A stretch of DNA of 64,000 nucleotides, from contig OX392527.1 of NCBI GenBank assembly GCA_947623455.1, forward strand, positions 34,898,201-34,962,200, read 5' to 3'. Of this stretch, positions 1-11,106 are shown piece by piece (the first letter of the stretch is position 1; each line of letters begins with the position of its first letter). The notes beneath the pieces were generated by a model. That model searched no databases, was not told the DNA's origin, and saw only the letters and a list, made by a program, of their open reading frames with translations. The translations under genes and the position numbers were made by a program. This DNA comes from Mimachlamys varia. Lineage: Eukaryota; Mollusca; Bivalvia; Pectinida; Pectinidae.

Positions 1-43
1 AATTGAGAACAGAATGAAGCTCTTATCCAGAATAAAAAATATA

Positions 44-1259
44 CATATTACTGAGTTTATAAATCTGATGTCACATATTACAGAGTTTATAAATCTGGTG
101 TCACATATTACTGAGTTTATAAATCTGGTGTCACATATTACTGAGTTTATAAATCTGGTGTCACATATTACTGAGTTTATAAATCTGATGTCACATATTA
201 CTGAGTTCATAAATCTGATGTCACATATTACTGAGTTTATAGATCTGATATCACATATTACTGAGTTTATAAATCTGGTGTCACATATTACTGAGTTTAT
301 AGATCTGATATCACATATTACTGAGTTTATAAATCAGGTGTCACATATTACTGAGTTTATAAATTTGGTGTCACATATTACTGAGTTTATAAATCTGGTG
401 TCACATTTTACTGAGTTTATAAATCTGGTGTCACATATTACTGAGTTTATAGATCTGATGTCACATATTACTGAGTTTATAGATCTGATGTCACATATTA
501 CTGAGTTTATAAATCTGGTGTCACATATTACTGAGTTTATAAATCTGGTGTCACATATTACTGAGTTTATAAATCTGGTGTCACATTTTACTGAGTTTAT
601 AAATCTGGTGTCACATATTACTGAGTTTATAGATCTGATATCACATATTACTGAGTTTATAGATCTGATATCACATATTACTGAGTTTATAGATCTGATA
701 TCACATATTACTGAGTTTATAGATCTGATATCACATATTACTGAGTTTATAAATCTGGTGTCACATATTACTGAGTTTATAAATCTGGTGTCACATATTA
801 CTGAGTTTATAAATCTGGTGTCACATATTACTGAGTTTATAAATCTGGTGTCACATATTACTGAGTTTATAAATCTGGTGTCACATATTACTGAGTTTAT
901 AAATCTGGTGTCACATATTACTGAGTTTATAAATCTGGTGTCACATATTACTGAGTTTATAAATCTGGTGTCACATATTACTGAGTTTATAAATCTGGTG
1001 TCACATATTTCTAAATTTATAAATCTGGTGTCACATATTACTGAGTTTATAAATCTGGTGTCACATATTACTGAGTTTATAAATCGGATGTCACATATAA
1101 CTGAGTTTATAAATCTGATGTCACATATTACTGAGTTTATAAATCTGATGTCACATATTACTGAGTTTATAAATCTGATGTCACATATTACTGAGTTTAT
1201 AAATCTGATGTCACATATTACTGAGTTTATAAATCTGGTGTCACATATTACTGAGTTTA
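44..1259. repeat. 30 bp minisatellite, about 40 copies
   Basis: Near-perfect head-to-tail copies of a 30 bp unit containing ATTACTGAGTTTATAAATCT. Variants differ at a few fixed positions (AAATCTGGTG, AGATCTGATA, AAATCTGATG) and cluster in runs, as expected from local unequal exchange. Because 30 is a multiple of three, one frame stays open for more than 400 codons (SHITEFINLV repeats), which is a by-product of the period and not evidence for a protein. It lies upstream of the first visible exon of the IQ-motif gene and is probably intronic. Confidence 0.95.
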
Positions 1260-1549
1260 CATGAATTGGAGTTGTTTAAGCTTTAAGATCGCTTGCTTAT
1301 CTTTCTGAGCTTTATTTGACTGCCTATCAGTTAGAATACTATTGCGTATATGTATTCAGAAAAACTGCTTTCAATCTAAATGCTAATTAATTTAAGTAGT
1401 TAAATTGATCACTGAAATCAAACAGACATCAACTTTACTGTTGCTTTAATAGATAGAACTCCTAGTTAACCAGATTGATTTGTTAAGCTTTGTTAAGACT
1501 AGTCAGGACTCTTTAGTACATTTGTACCAAAATATGAAACATACACTTT

Positions 1550-1731
1550 GGGCTATTCCGTAATTAATCGTATGGAGGAGGTGGGAGACAGCTGTATATA
1601 TCGTGGATGGTGGGGTTAAAACCAGATCTGCCTACCATTCCTTATATTCAGTCACCTGTACTATTGATGGTTGGTGGGGTCTCTGAAAAAGTGTCTCTCA
1701 CCCTCTCACCTGTTTAATTCTGGAACAGCCC
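1550..1731. mobile_element. MITE-like element with imperfect terminal inverted repeats
   Basis: The left end reads GGGCTATTCCGTAATTAA and the right end, on the other strand, GGGCTGTTCCAGAATTAA: 15 of 18 positions agree. The roughly 180 bp interior is noncoding. Small size and inverted ends fit a non-autonomous DNA transposon. No clear target-site duplication was seen, so the superfamily is not assigned. Confidence 0.5.
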
Positions 1732-1841
1732 TTAGGATATTGATTTTAATACTGTGGTATATTAAAAGTTTTGTCCATGTTTCCCTTGATCTGACATTCC
1801 TGGTCATTTCATATACTGCTTATCAGTGAGGAATATACTTC

Positions 1842-3330
1842 TTGTACAGAGAAAGACTAATACAGAGACTGATTGGACAAATATGTTACTGTATGGAAAT
1901 GTTGTGTTTTACTTGTACAGAGAAAGACTAATACAGGGACCTATTGGACAAATATGTTCCTGTACGGAAATGTTGTGTTTTACTTGTACAGAGAAAGACT
2001 AATACAGGGACCTATTGGACAAATATGTTACTGTATGGAAATGTTGTGTTTTACTTGTACAGAGAAAGACTAATACAGGGACCTATTGGACAAATATGTT
2101 CCTGTACGGAAATGTTGTGTTTTACTTGTACAGAGAAAGACTAATACAGGGACCTATTGGACAAATATGTTACTGTATGGAAATGTTGTGTTTTACTTGT
2201 ACAGAGAAAGACTAATACAGGGACCTATTGGACAAATATGTTCCTGTACGGAAATGTTGTGTTTTACTTGTACAGAGAAAGACTAATACAGGGACCTATT
2301 GGACAAATATGTTCCTGTACGGAAATGTTGTGTTTTACTTGTACAGAGAAAGACTAATACAGGGACCTATTGGACAAATATGTTCCTGTACGGAAATGTT
2401 GTGTTTTACTTGTACAGAGAAAGACTAATACAGAGACTAATTGGACAAATATGTTCCTGTACGGAAATATTGTGTTTTACTTGTACAGAGAAAGACTAAT
2501 ACAGGGACTCATTGGACAAATATGTTCCTGTACGGAAATGTTGTGTTTTACTTGTACAGAGAGAGACTAATACAGGGACCTATTGGACAAATATGTTCCT
2601 GTACGGAAACATTGTGTTTTACTTGTACAGAGAAAGACTAATACAGAAACTGATAGGACAAATATGTTCCTGTACGGAAACATTGTGTTTTACTTGTACA
2701 GAGAAAGACTAATACAGGGACTAATTGGACAAATATGTTCCTGTACGGAAACATTGTGTTTTACTTGTACAGAGAAAGACTAATACAGAAACTGATAGGA
2801 CAAATATGTTCCTGTACGGAAATGTTGTGTTTAACTTGTACAGAGAAAGATTAATACCGGGACTAATTGGACAAATATGTTCCTGTACGGAACATTGTGT
2901 TTTACTTGTACAGAGAAAGACTAATACAGAAACTGATAGGACAAATATGTTCCTGTACGGAAACATTGTGTTTTACTTGTACAGAGAAAGACTAATACAG
3001 GGACCTATTGGACAAATATGTTCCTGTACGGAAATGTTGTGTTTACTTGTACAGAGAAAGACTAATACAGGGACCTATTGGACAAATATGTTCCTGTACG
3101 GAAATGTTGTGTTTACTTGTACAGAGAAAGACTGATACAGGGACCTATTGGACAAATATGTTCCTGTACGGAAATGTTGTGTTTTACTTGTATAGAGAAA
3201 GACTAACACAGAGACTGATAGGACAAATATGTTCCTGTACGGAAATGTTGTGTTTTACTTGTACAGAGAAAGACTAATACAGGGACCTATTGGACAAATA
3301 TGTTCCTATATGGAAATATTGTGTTTTACG
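1842..3330. repeat. 71 bp minisatellite, about 21 copies
   Basis: Tandem copies of a 71 bp unit that begins near TTGTACAGAGAAAGACTAAT and contains TTGGACAAATATGTTCCTGT. In the first copies two subtypes alternate (TTACTGTATGG and TTCCTGTACGG), giving a 142 bp higher-order period; later copies are one subtype with point changes and single-base deletions. The overlapping 66-codon open frames are period artefacts. Confidence 0.95.
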
Positions 3331-4168
3331 TGTGCATGCCTGAGTTAGTTATGTGTGATGTTAACACTAAACACGGTTTGTTTCTCATCCAAAAATGTAG
3401 TAGGTTCCGGACATGCATGCTTTTATATGTAATAGGAAAAATGGATGAACTTTTAACATGTACATGCTCTTTCTGACAAAATCTCATACAATAAGTACTA
3501 TATATCCTATAACTGTAACTTTAGTTGTCAAATTATTTAAATTTGTGATGTTCTGACGAATCCAAAGAAAGAAACAAATGAGCAGTCCGCACTAGTACTT
3601 GTATTTCACAGGAAATTTTAATACCACAGCCATACCAACAGATAGAAAATAAAAACCCTTCAAATTTGTTGACAGATTGAAAATTAGTTAGAACTGTATT
3701 ATGAAATTGAAATACTGCAAATTTGTTCCGGCTTTGCACAAATTTGATCCCACAAAATTAAGATGTCATATGTAATCTATGCAAATTGTATTACATGTAC
3801 TTTAATGTGGGATTCTGCTACTTTTTACTAATTAAGTACTTGTATTCAGTATTTGGGCCAAATACTGAATACTTAATTAAAATACCTGTTACATAGTGTT
3901 TTGTCAGTGTTATGTACAAACATATTATACATGTCTTGCATGTTTTAATTAAAAGCATCCAACATGTTAAAGCAATTAAGTGATGCATATTAAAGATGAC
4001 ACTGCTCAAATGAAAGAATTTTTTAATGAAAATATTATCTACAAATGTGTGAATTCTGATATTTAAAGTATTTGAAATTAACCCCAGACTAGACAATTTA
4101 CATACATTACAAACCTGAATATACATCAATCCAACTAAATAAAATTTGAACAACACTTTGTGTTTTAG
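3331..4168. other. Noncoding, AT-rich, probable intron
   Basis: Sequence between the 71 bp array and the first recognised IQ exon. It ends with a good acceptor (TTGTGTTTTAG before 4169). No coding exon, RNA gene or repeat was recognised. It includes a short inverted motif around 3838-3868 (two copies of AATACTGAATAC-like sequence). Confidence 0.5.
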
Positions 4169-7100
4169 GCTGCTGAGCGTCTACAGGAAAAACATGCCGT
4201 GAGGACAATAGAGAAAAACTGGACGAATTACAAAACGACAAAGAGGAGACAAGACCAAGAACAAGCAGTATGTTCAAATCTCTTACAGGTCCAAAAATAA
4301 GAACATGATATTAAAACTAGGAGTAAAGGAACTTGGTAAAACAAGTATTAACACCTTTTATATCCTGGTAAGAGGGGATATGTCCTATCAACCTGAGTAC
4401 ACATCATCCTCAGAAATATACCAAACTCACAAATGATTCAGTATGTTAAATATACTTTAGTGTAGAGAGTCCTTTAATCTAGATATCCACACCTAGGACT
4501 ATCTTTGCTATAATTTCAGAACCTTGCCAATATTGGAATCATCTTGAATAAATATCTTGTGATTATTTGTGCATGAATTTAACATTTCTATGGAACAAGT
4601 GGGAACTATATATAGTTTTCATATGTTCTGTTTTTCTTACAACTATAAACAAGTTATGCACTTTATTTCTGTTTCCTTTTTTTTTTTTTTAGCATGATTC
4701 AAGAAAAATTTCAGCAAAGCCCTGTAACCAAAATGTTTTCTATTTCAATCCTGGTACATATTGATATCAAGGTCTTAACTTCTTATTATAACTACATGTA
4801 CCAACTGAGTTGAAGATTAATTCGAAAACTGCTGTAATAAAATGAATTAATCACATTCTGTAAATACAGCTATAGACCAAGACATTTTCACAAGTTTCAT
4901 TTTTTTTTCACCCACCTTAATGATGAATTCTGACAGTATATATCAGTAGACAACATAATTTTATGATATAAAGATGTACTGCCATAGAAGAAGCATAATT
5001 CATGCCGGGCAAATTTGAATTTTAAAAGTTAATGGTAAAAATTTCATATACAGACACTGTATGTCCTTAAATATAGTCAAACACCGGGACTCAAACTCGC
5101 AACCATTCGATCACGAGCCTGGTGACCTACCACTAGACCACTGTGCCTCCAGTGTAGTCACATCTATTCAGTTATATCTTCTAAATCCTGCACAGTATGA
5201 TGTTTTATATAATCATGTATTTGAAATTAAAGCTCCACCATGCATGAAACGTATTTCTGAATCTGAGCAATGATGCAATTATACCTAACCCCTGTTGTAA
5301 TTCTATCGCTTTGATTGTGAATATTTCTTACCCCTGCACACTTGATAATGCACACAGGAAAAAATACAGAACTTCCGAGAGGAACGGGCAGCCAAGAAAA
5401 TCCAAAAAGAATGGCTCGTCCACAAAAAACGACAGTACGATGACGAGGTGGATGATGTAGGTATCTGAGGGATAAGCTCACTTTATATGGCAAGATGGTA
5501 CAATTTTTGGCACAGCAGTAGGGGAAAACAGTAGTTTCTGACACGGCAATGGGGCAAATAGTAGTTTCTGACCAGCAATGGGGCAAATAGTAGTTTCTGA
5601 CACAGCAATGGGGCAAATAGTAGTTTCTGACCAGCAATGGGGCAAATAGTAGTTTCTGACCAGCAAACGGGAAAACAGTAGTTTCTGACACGGCAATGGG
5701 GGAAATAGTAGTTTCTGACACGGCAATGGGGGAAATAGTAGTTTCTGACCAGCAAACGGGAAAACAGTAGTTTCTGACACGGTAATGGGGGAAATAGTAG
5801 TTTCTGACACAGCAATGGGGGAAATAGTAGTTTCTTACACAGCAATGGGGGAAATAGTAGTTTCTGACACGGCAGTAGGGGAAATACAAAATGTAGTAGT
5901 TTATGATGTCACAGTGGAAAAATACAGTCAATCCTCTTTATCTTGATGTTGGTGCAGCCATGGTAAAACTTCAAATGTCCTATTATTCAAGTTAAATGTG
6001 TTTAATAGAATGATGTGTGAAGTTTGCCCATAATCAAAGAAATAATTCGAATTAAACAGGATTACCAGTTTGGTAAAACGAGGTTCAACTTAAGTACAAT
6101 TTCTGACACAGCAATGGGAAAATAGTGTAGTTTTTACAAAATTCATATGGAGAAGAATTTGAATTTACTCTGATAAACACCCAAGTAGTAAGTTTTCTAT
6201 GGGAAATTTTGAATCATTTGACCATCAACAAATTTAGATTATCAAAAGGGAAATTATACCATTTTTGCCAATCATTTGGTTTTACAGCCACACATGCACC
6301 AAGTCTATGATGATTCATTGTTTTCTCACATGCATGTCCATTTTTTTCAATCATTTAAGGAAACACATATCTGCACCATTGTACATCATATACAATTATT
6401 CTGTTTTCATCACTCGGTGTTCTACCTGTCATTCACAAGCAATATTATGAAATCACTTCATGATTGTAAATCAGTTTGTTTTCTTGATGTTGTTGAAGAC
6501 AACGTTGAATTACTGGTAACTGGATTATTCCAAAACTCCAGACTTCAAAGCTCAATTTGATAAAGCTCATGATAAATCACTTCATGGCTGTTATTTGAGG
6601 ATTAAATTGGCAGTTATAATCATGATATATTTTTATTGTTTTGCATTAAGGATTCAATTGTAACAACATAATCTCTATTGTGAAATCATCAGTTTTATTT
6701 TTGTCAACAATTAATTTGCTGTCCATAGAACTATTCGAAATAACTAAACAATGTATAAATAATCGATCAAATGTAAATACCGGGTATGATAATGTTTATT
6801 TTAGCTGATAGTATTATGGTCCTATAACACACATTGCTATTGCTGACAAACTTTCATAAAGCCCTACCCAGCTATATTAAGTTTGGCTCCAATAGCAATG
6901 TGTGTTATAGGACCATAACAACATTAGATCAAACAAATATGTGGATACGTATACTATAGTTAACATACCTGTCCTAACTGTATGACAAACTCCTAGTGCT
7001 GCAGAGCTAAAACCACCATCATATATCAGTTTTAATTTCCGACATTTTCCCCAGGCAACAGAGCTCATACAGGCATCCATGCGGGGTCACAAAGCCAGGA

Positions 7101-10100
7101 AGAGTCGAATGAAAAAGACACATAACCGAGATTATGATGACTATTACTCCGATGAATATGATGATGCTGTTAACCTAATACAGTCCAGTTTTAAGGGTCA
7201 TGTTGGCCGCAAGAAGAAGCTCAAGAGGTAAACGTTTATCACATAATGTATTTAGTTTTTGATGTCTGTTTTCAGCCATTTTCCATAAAAAAGGATTTAT
7301 TCGATAGCATCTATCGAGCATCTATAAAATTTGTATATTAGAAGAAACCATTTCTTTTGAGTTAGATTAACGAAGTTTTAGATAAGTTAATGATTAAATT
7401 TAAAACTTGTCTTCTGTAGAATGGAGTATGACGATGACACTGGCGATGACTATGAGCAGCTATACAACAGGCGTCCAAGCTCAGCCAGCTACAAAAACCG
7501 TCCTGGTTCCTTAGAGAGAGGTAGACCAGGCTCAGGGGAAAGGATTCGGCCAGGCTCGGGTAGTCGACCTAGCTCAGGTCAGCTTCTAATGAAAAAATAT
7601 TTAATATTCTCTAATACTGGTAGTAAGTAAAGCTACCTTGACATTTACTCATGCTGTTCCTGGTTTTTGCCAAATTTGTACATTTTGTTTTCTGTATTCC
7701 CTGTTTAACCTCACAGTATATTTTAGCCAGTTTTTGTGGAACAGTTCGATTTTGATTGCTGTCAAGTTTAGAAATCAATGCACTTAACACATAAGAAATA
7801 TAGTATAAAAATGTCAGGGTTACAATATTTCACTTCTTCTACATAAATATCAATATCATTTCAGATGCATATCCAATAATATAGCAATTCGTACTTTATA
7901 CTTGAAGAAGAATATCTGAGTTTAGGAAGCACCTGCTCAAACCTTTCCTGGATTAATACCTGTTTTTTTCTGTACACAGCACTATCAAGAGGAAGCATTT
8001 CATCCAAGGTAAGAACAGAAAAGATATTGGTCAGTGGTAGAGATAGAGTTTTAAATCTTTAAATCTTTTATAGACTGCATTATTAAGTGGGAAAACTGTG
8101 ATATATATTATATTTCAAGTTATAATCAATATATTATTTCAAGTTATAATCATGACAGCAGCATTTTTAGGTCATCTGACCCGAAGGGTCAGGATGACCT
8201 ATAGTCATCATGCTTCGTCCGTCGTCGTGCGCCGTGCGTCGTGCGCCGTGCGCCGTCCGTAAACTTTTCCATTTAAACATCTTCTTCTGAATAACCAAAA
8301 GGCCCATAGACCCAATATTGGGCTTGTGCCATACTGGGATGAAGGGGTACCAAGTTTGTTCAAACAAATGACCTTGACCTTCATTCAAGGTCACAGGGGC
8401 CAAAAAGGTCAAAATCTTTGAACGACTTCTTCTGAATAACCAAAAGGCCCAGAGACCTGATATTGGGCCTGTGTTATGCTGGGATAAAGGGGTACCAAGT
8501 TTGTTCAAACAAATGACCTTGACCTTCATTCAAGGTCACAGGGGCCAAAAAGGTCAAAATCTTTGAACGACTTCTTCTGAATAACCAAAAGGCCCAGAGA
8601 CCTGATATTGGTCCTGTGTTATGCTGAGATAAAGGGCTACCAAGTTTGTTCAAAGAAATGACCTTGACCTTCATTCAAGGTCACAGGGGACAAAACGGTC
8701 ATAATTTTTAAACGACTTCTTCTGAATAACCAAAAGGCACAGAGACCTAATATTGGGCCTGTGGCATGCTGGGATAAAGGGCTACCAAGTTTGTTCAAAG
8801 AAATGACCTTGACCTTCATTCAAGGTCACAGGGGCCAAAAAGGTCAAAATCTTTGAACGACTTCTTCTGAATAACCAAAAGGCCCAGAGACCTGATATTG
8901 GGCCTGTGTTATGCTGGGATAAAGGGGTACCAAGTTTGTTCAAACAAATGACCTTGACCTTCATTCAAGGTCACAGGGGACAAAACGGTCATAATTTTTA
9001 AACGACTTCTTCTGAATAACCAAAAGGCCCAGAGACCTAATATTGGGCCTGTGGCATGCTGGGATGAAGGGGTACCAAGTTTGTTCAAACAAATGACCTT
9101 GACCTTCATTCAAGGTCACAGGGGCCAAAAAGGTCAAAATCTTTGAACGACTTCTTCTGAATAACCAAAAGGCCCAGAGACCTGATATTGGTCCTGTGTT
9201 ATGCTGAGATAAAGGGCTACCAAGTTTGTTCAAAGAAATGACCTTGACCTTCATTCAAGGTCACAGGGGACAAAACGGTCATAATTTTTAAACGACTTCT
9301 TCTGATTAACCAAAAGGCACAGAGACCTAATATTGGGCCTGTGGCATGCTGGGATAAAGGGCTACCAAGTTTGTTCAAAGAAATGACCTTGACTTTCATT
9401 CAAGGTCACAGGGGCCAAAACGGTCATAATCTTTAAACAACTTCTTCTGAATAACCAAAAGGCCCAGAGACCTGATATTGGGCCTGTGGCATGCTGGGAT
9501 AAAGGGGTACCAAGTTTGTTCAAAGAAATGACCTTGACTTTCATTCAAGGTCACTGGGGCCAAAACGGTCATAATCTTTAAGCATTTTCTTCTGAATAAC
9601 CAAAAGGCCCAGAGACCTGATATTGGGCCTGTGGCATGCTGGGATAAAGGGGTACCAAGTTTGTTCAAAGAAATGATCTTGACTTTCATTCAAGGTCACA
9701 GGGACCAAAACGGTCATAATCTTTAAACAACTTCTTCTGAATAACCAAAAGGCCCAGAGACCTGATATTGGGCCTGTGGCATGCTGGGATAAAGGGCTAC
9801 CAAGTTTGTTCAAAGAAATGACCTTGACTTTCATTCAAGGTCACTAGGGCCAAAACGGTCATAATATTTAAACATTTTCTTCTGAATAACCAAAAGGCCC
9901 AGAGACCTGATATTGGGCCTGTGGCATGCTGGGATAAAGGGCTACCAAGTTTGTTCAAAGAAATGACCTTGACCTTCATTCAAGGTCACAGAGGCCAAAA
10001 CGGTCATAATCTTTAAACAACTTCTTCTGAATAACTAAAAGGCTCAGAGACCTGATATTAGGCCTGTGGCATGCTGGGATAAAGGTCTACCAAGTTTGTT

Positions 10101-11106
10101 CAAATAAACGACCTTGAACTTCATTCAAGGTCACTGGGGCCAAAAGGGTCAAAATCTTTAAAACAACTTTTTCTGAATAACCAAAAGGCACAGAGATGTG
10201 ATATTGGGCTTGTGGCATGCTGGGATAAAGGTGTGTCAAGTTTGTTTAAAGAAATGACCCTGACATTCATTCAAGGTCACAGGGGCCAAAAGGGTTTGTT
10301 ATCAAGTTTACTCACTAGGAATAAGCTGAAACTTGCCAGAAATGATATCCTGAGATGGTCCCAACAAAGTGTTGTTATTTTTCAAGCCCATCAGAAATCC
10401 AAGAAGGCCACTATCTTGAACTTGGCAATCTATACAGGCATATTATAACTTGATTTAATGACTACACGTATTTTCATAGTGATTTTACAATTGGTAGTCA
10501 GATGACCGTTAAGGCCCGTTGGGCCTCTTGTTTAGCCATCCTAGTAAGATAACAATGATTAGACCCCCATGGGGAATCTGTGGGACTCTAGTTTTTGTGT
10601 TGTGTCTGTCCTTCCATTACCCGGGTATATGGTCTGGACTCTGTCTCATACACTTCAAGTCACTGGAACTTCATACTTGGGGTATGGGGTCACCTTGGTG
10701 AAGCGGTGTGTCATGTATCAAAAGTAGGTTGCTCTGACTTACATTTTGGCCTACATCAAATAAACAGTTTATCGGGGCTCTATTTCATACACTTTTAGTG
10801 ACTGGAATTTCATACTTGGTATGAGTTCACATTGCTGAGGTTGTCACATGAGGTGGGGAATGGTGATTCACTTAATTATCTTGTTATATGAAATTTGTCT
10901 AATCGAAATGATCTCAGTGCGTTTGTTTATTTTGACAGCGGAGTTTAACTGGTAGTGTTGGGAGAACAACCACAGCAAGCTATCACCAGAGGATGTCCGA
11001 CCACGAAGATGATCGACACTATACCACTGGTAGGACCACTCCAACCGGGAGACTGCCATACCAACGAGCATCAGATTACGATGATGATGACGACATTGAA
11101 TTTTAG
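4169..11106 (+). CDS. IQ-motif protein, probably IQCE-like (C-terminal 241 residues; 5' end missing)
   Basis: Six coding exons: 4169-4267, 5358-5456, 7055-7227, 7420-7577, 7980-8008 and 10939-11106 (stop TAG). All junctions are GT-AG and the phases agree, giving 241 residues. Four IQ calmodulin-binding motifs are visible: AVRTIEKNWTNYKTTKRR, AAKKIQKEWLVHKKRQ, ATELIQASMRGHKARK and AVNLIQSSFKGHVGRKKKLK. A low-complexity tail follows with RPGSG/RPSSG repeats and an acidic end (SDYDDDDDIEF). The first two exons are both 99 bp and encode one IQ motif each, suggesting exon duplication. Order of IQ motifs, a basic Ser/Arg-rich stretch and a DD-rich terminus recall IQCE, which tethers the EVC complex at the cilium base in Hedgehog signalling. 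The assignment is by resemblance only; another IQ protein is possible. The N-terminal exons are upstream of 4169 and not found here. Confidence 0.75.
5081..5147 (-). repeat. tRNA-derived SINE-like fragment
   Basis: On the minus strand an A-box-like TGGTCTAGTGGTAGG is followed about 30 bp later by a B-box-like GAGTTTGAGTCCC. This is tRNA gene layout, but the arms pair poorly, so it is more likely a SINE head than a working tRNA gene. It lies in an intron of the IQ-motif gene, antisense to it. Confidence 0.45.
5500..5890. repeat. 28-30 bp minisatellite in intron
   Basis: About 13 copies of a unit containing AAATAGTAGTTTCTGAC followed by ACGGCAATGGGGG or CAGCAATGGGGC. Unit length changes between 28 and 30 bp. 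One stray copy lies near 6100-6135. It starts some 40 bp after the exon ending at 5456. Confidence 0.9.
6814..6918. repeat. Perfect 29 bp inverted repeat with 47 bp spacer
   Basis: Arms 6814-6842 and 6890-6918 are exact reverse complements; the core of the left arm is GGTCCTATAACACACATTGC. Transcribed as part of the IQ-gene intron it would form a long uninterrupted hairpin. It may be a very young foldback/MITE copy or a stem for small-RNA processing; sequence alone does not decide. Confidence 0.85.
8169..10534 (-). mobile_element. Tandem-core element with about 15 units of 145 bp, inside the last IQ-gene intron
   Basis: A discrete 2.4 kb element. The core is a head-to-tail array of 145 bp units (for example TTCTTCTGAATAACCAAAAG ... 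GGTCAC). One edge (8169-8200) is a long hairpin: AGGTCATCTGACCC pairs with GGGTCAGGATGACCT apart from one bulged base. The other edge holds the palindrome AGGCCCGTTGGGCCT (10512-10526) before CTTGTTT. Subterminal inverted repeats GGTCATCTGAC (8170-8180) and GTCAGATGACC (10497-10507) match exactly. A GC-rich CGTCGTGCGCCGTGCG-like block follows the hairpin. Units carry TGACCTTGACCT and TCAAGGTCA. The minus orientation is set by comparison with the related element at 61884. The layout recalls tandem-core elements of bivalves (pearl, Helitron-related HINE), but no transposase is present and the class is unproven. Confidence 0.75.
10545..10865 (-). repeat. Dispersed repeat, family also at 18050-18310 and 27960-28275
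   Basis: On the minus strand it contains CCTACTTTTGATACATGACA and AAGTATGAAGTTCCAGTGAC, words that recur in the copies near 18100 and 28060-28230. Two internal subrepeats of about 160 bp are present. It is probably a diverged transposon remnant, with no coding content. Confidence 0.55.

Noticed and set aside
5227..5931. Long minus-strand open frames with YYFPHCCVRN-type repeats
   Set aside because: They translate a 28-30 bp intronic minisatellite; no start context, splice signals or domain.
8167..9979. Many 60-120 codon minus-strand frames beginning MKVKVISLNKLG
   Set aside because: Each is the same frame of the 145 bp tandem unit; repeated stops show no selection for coding.
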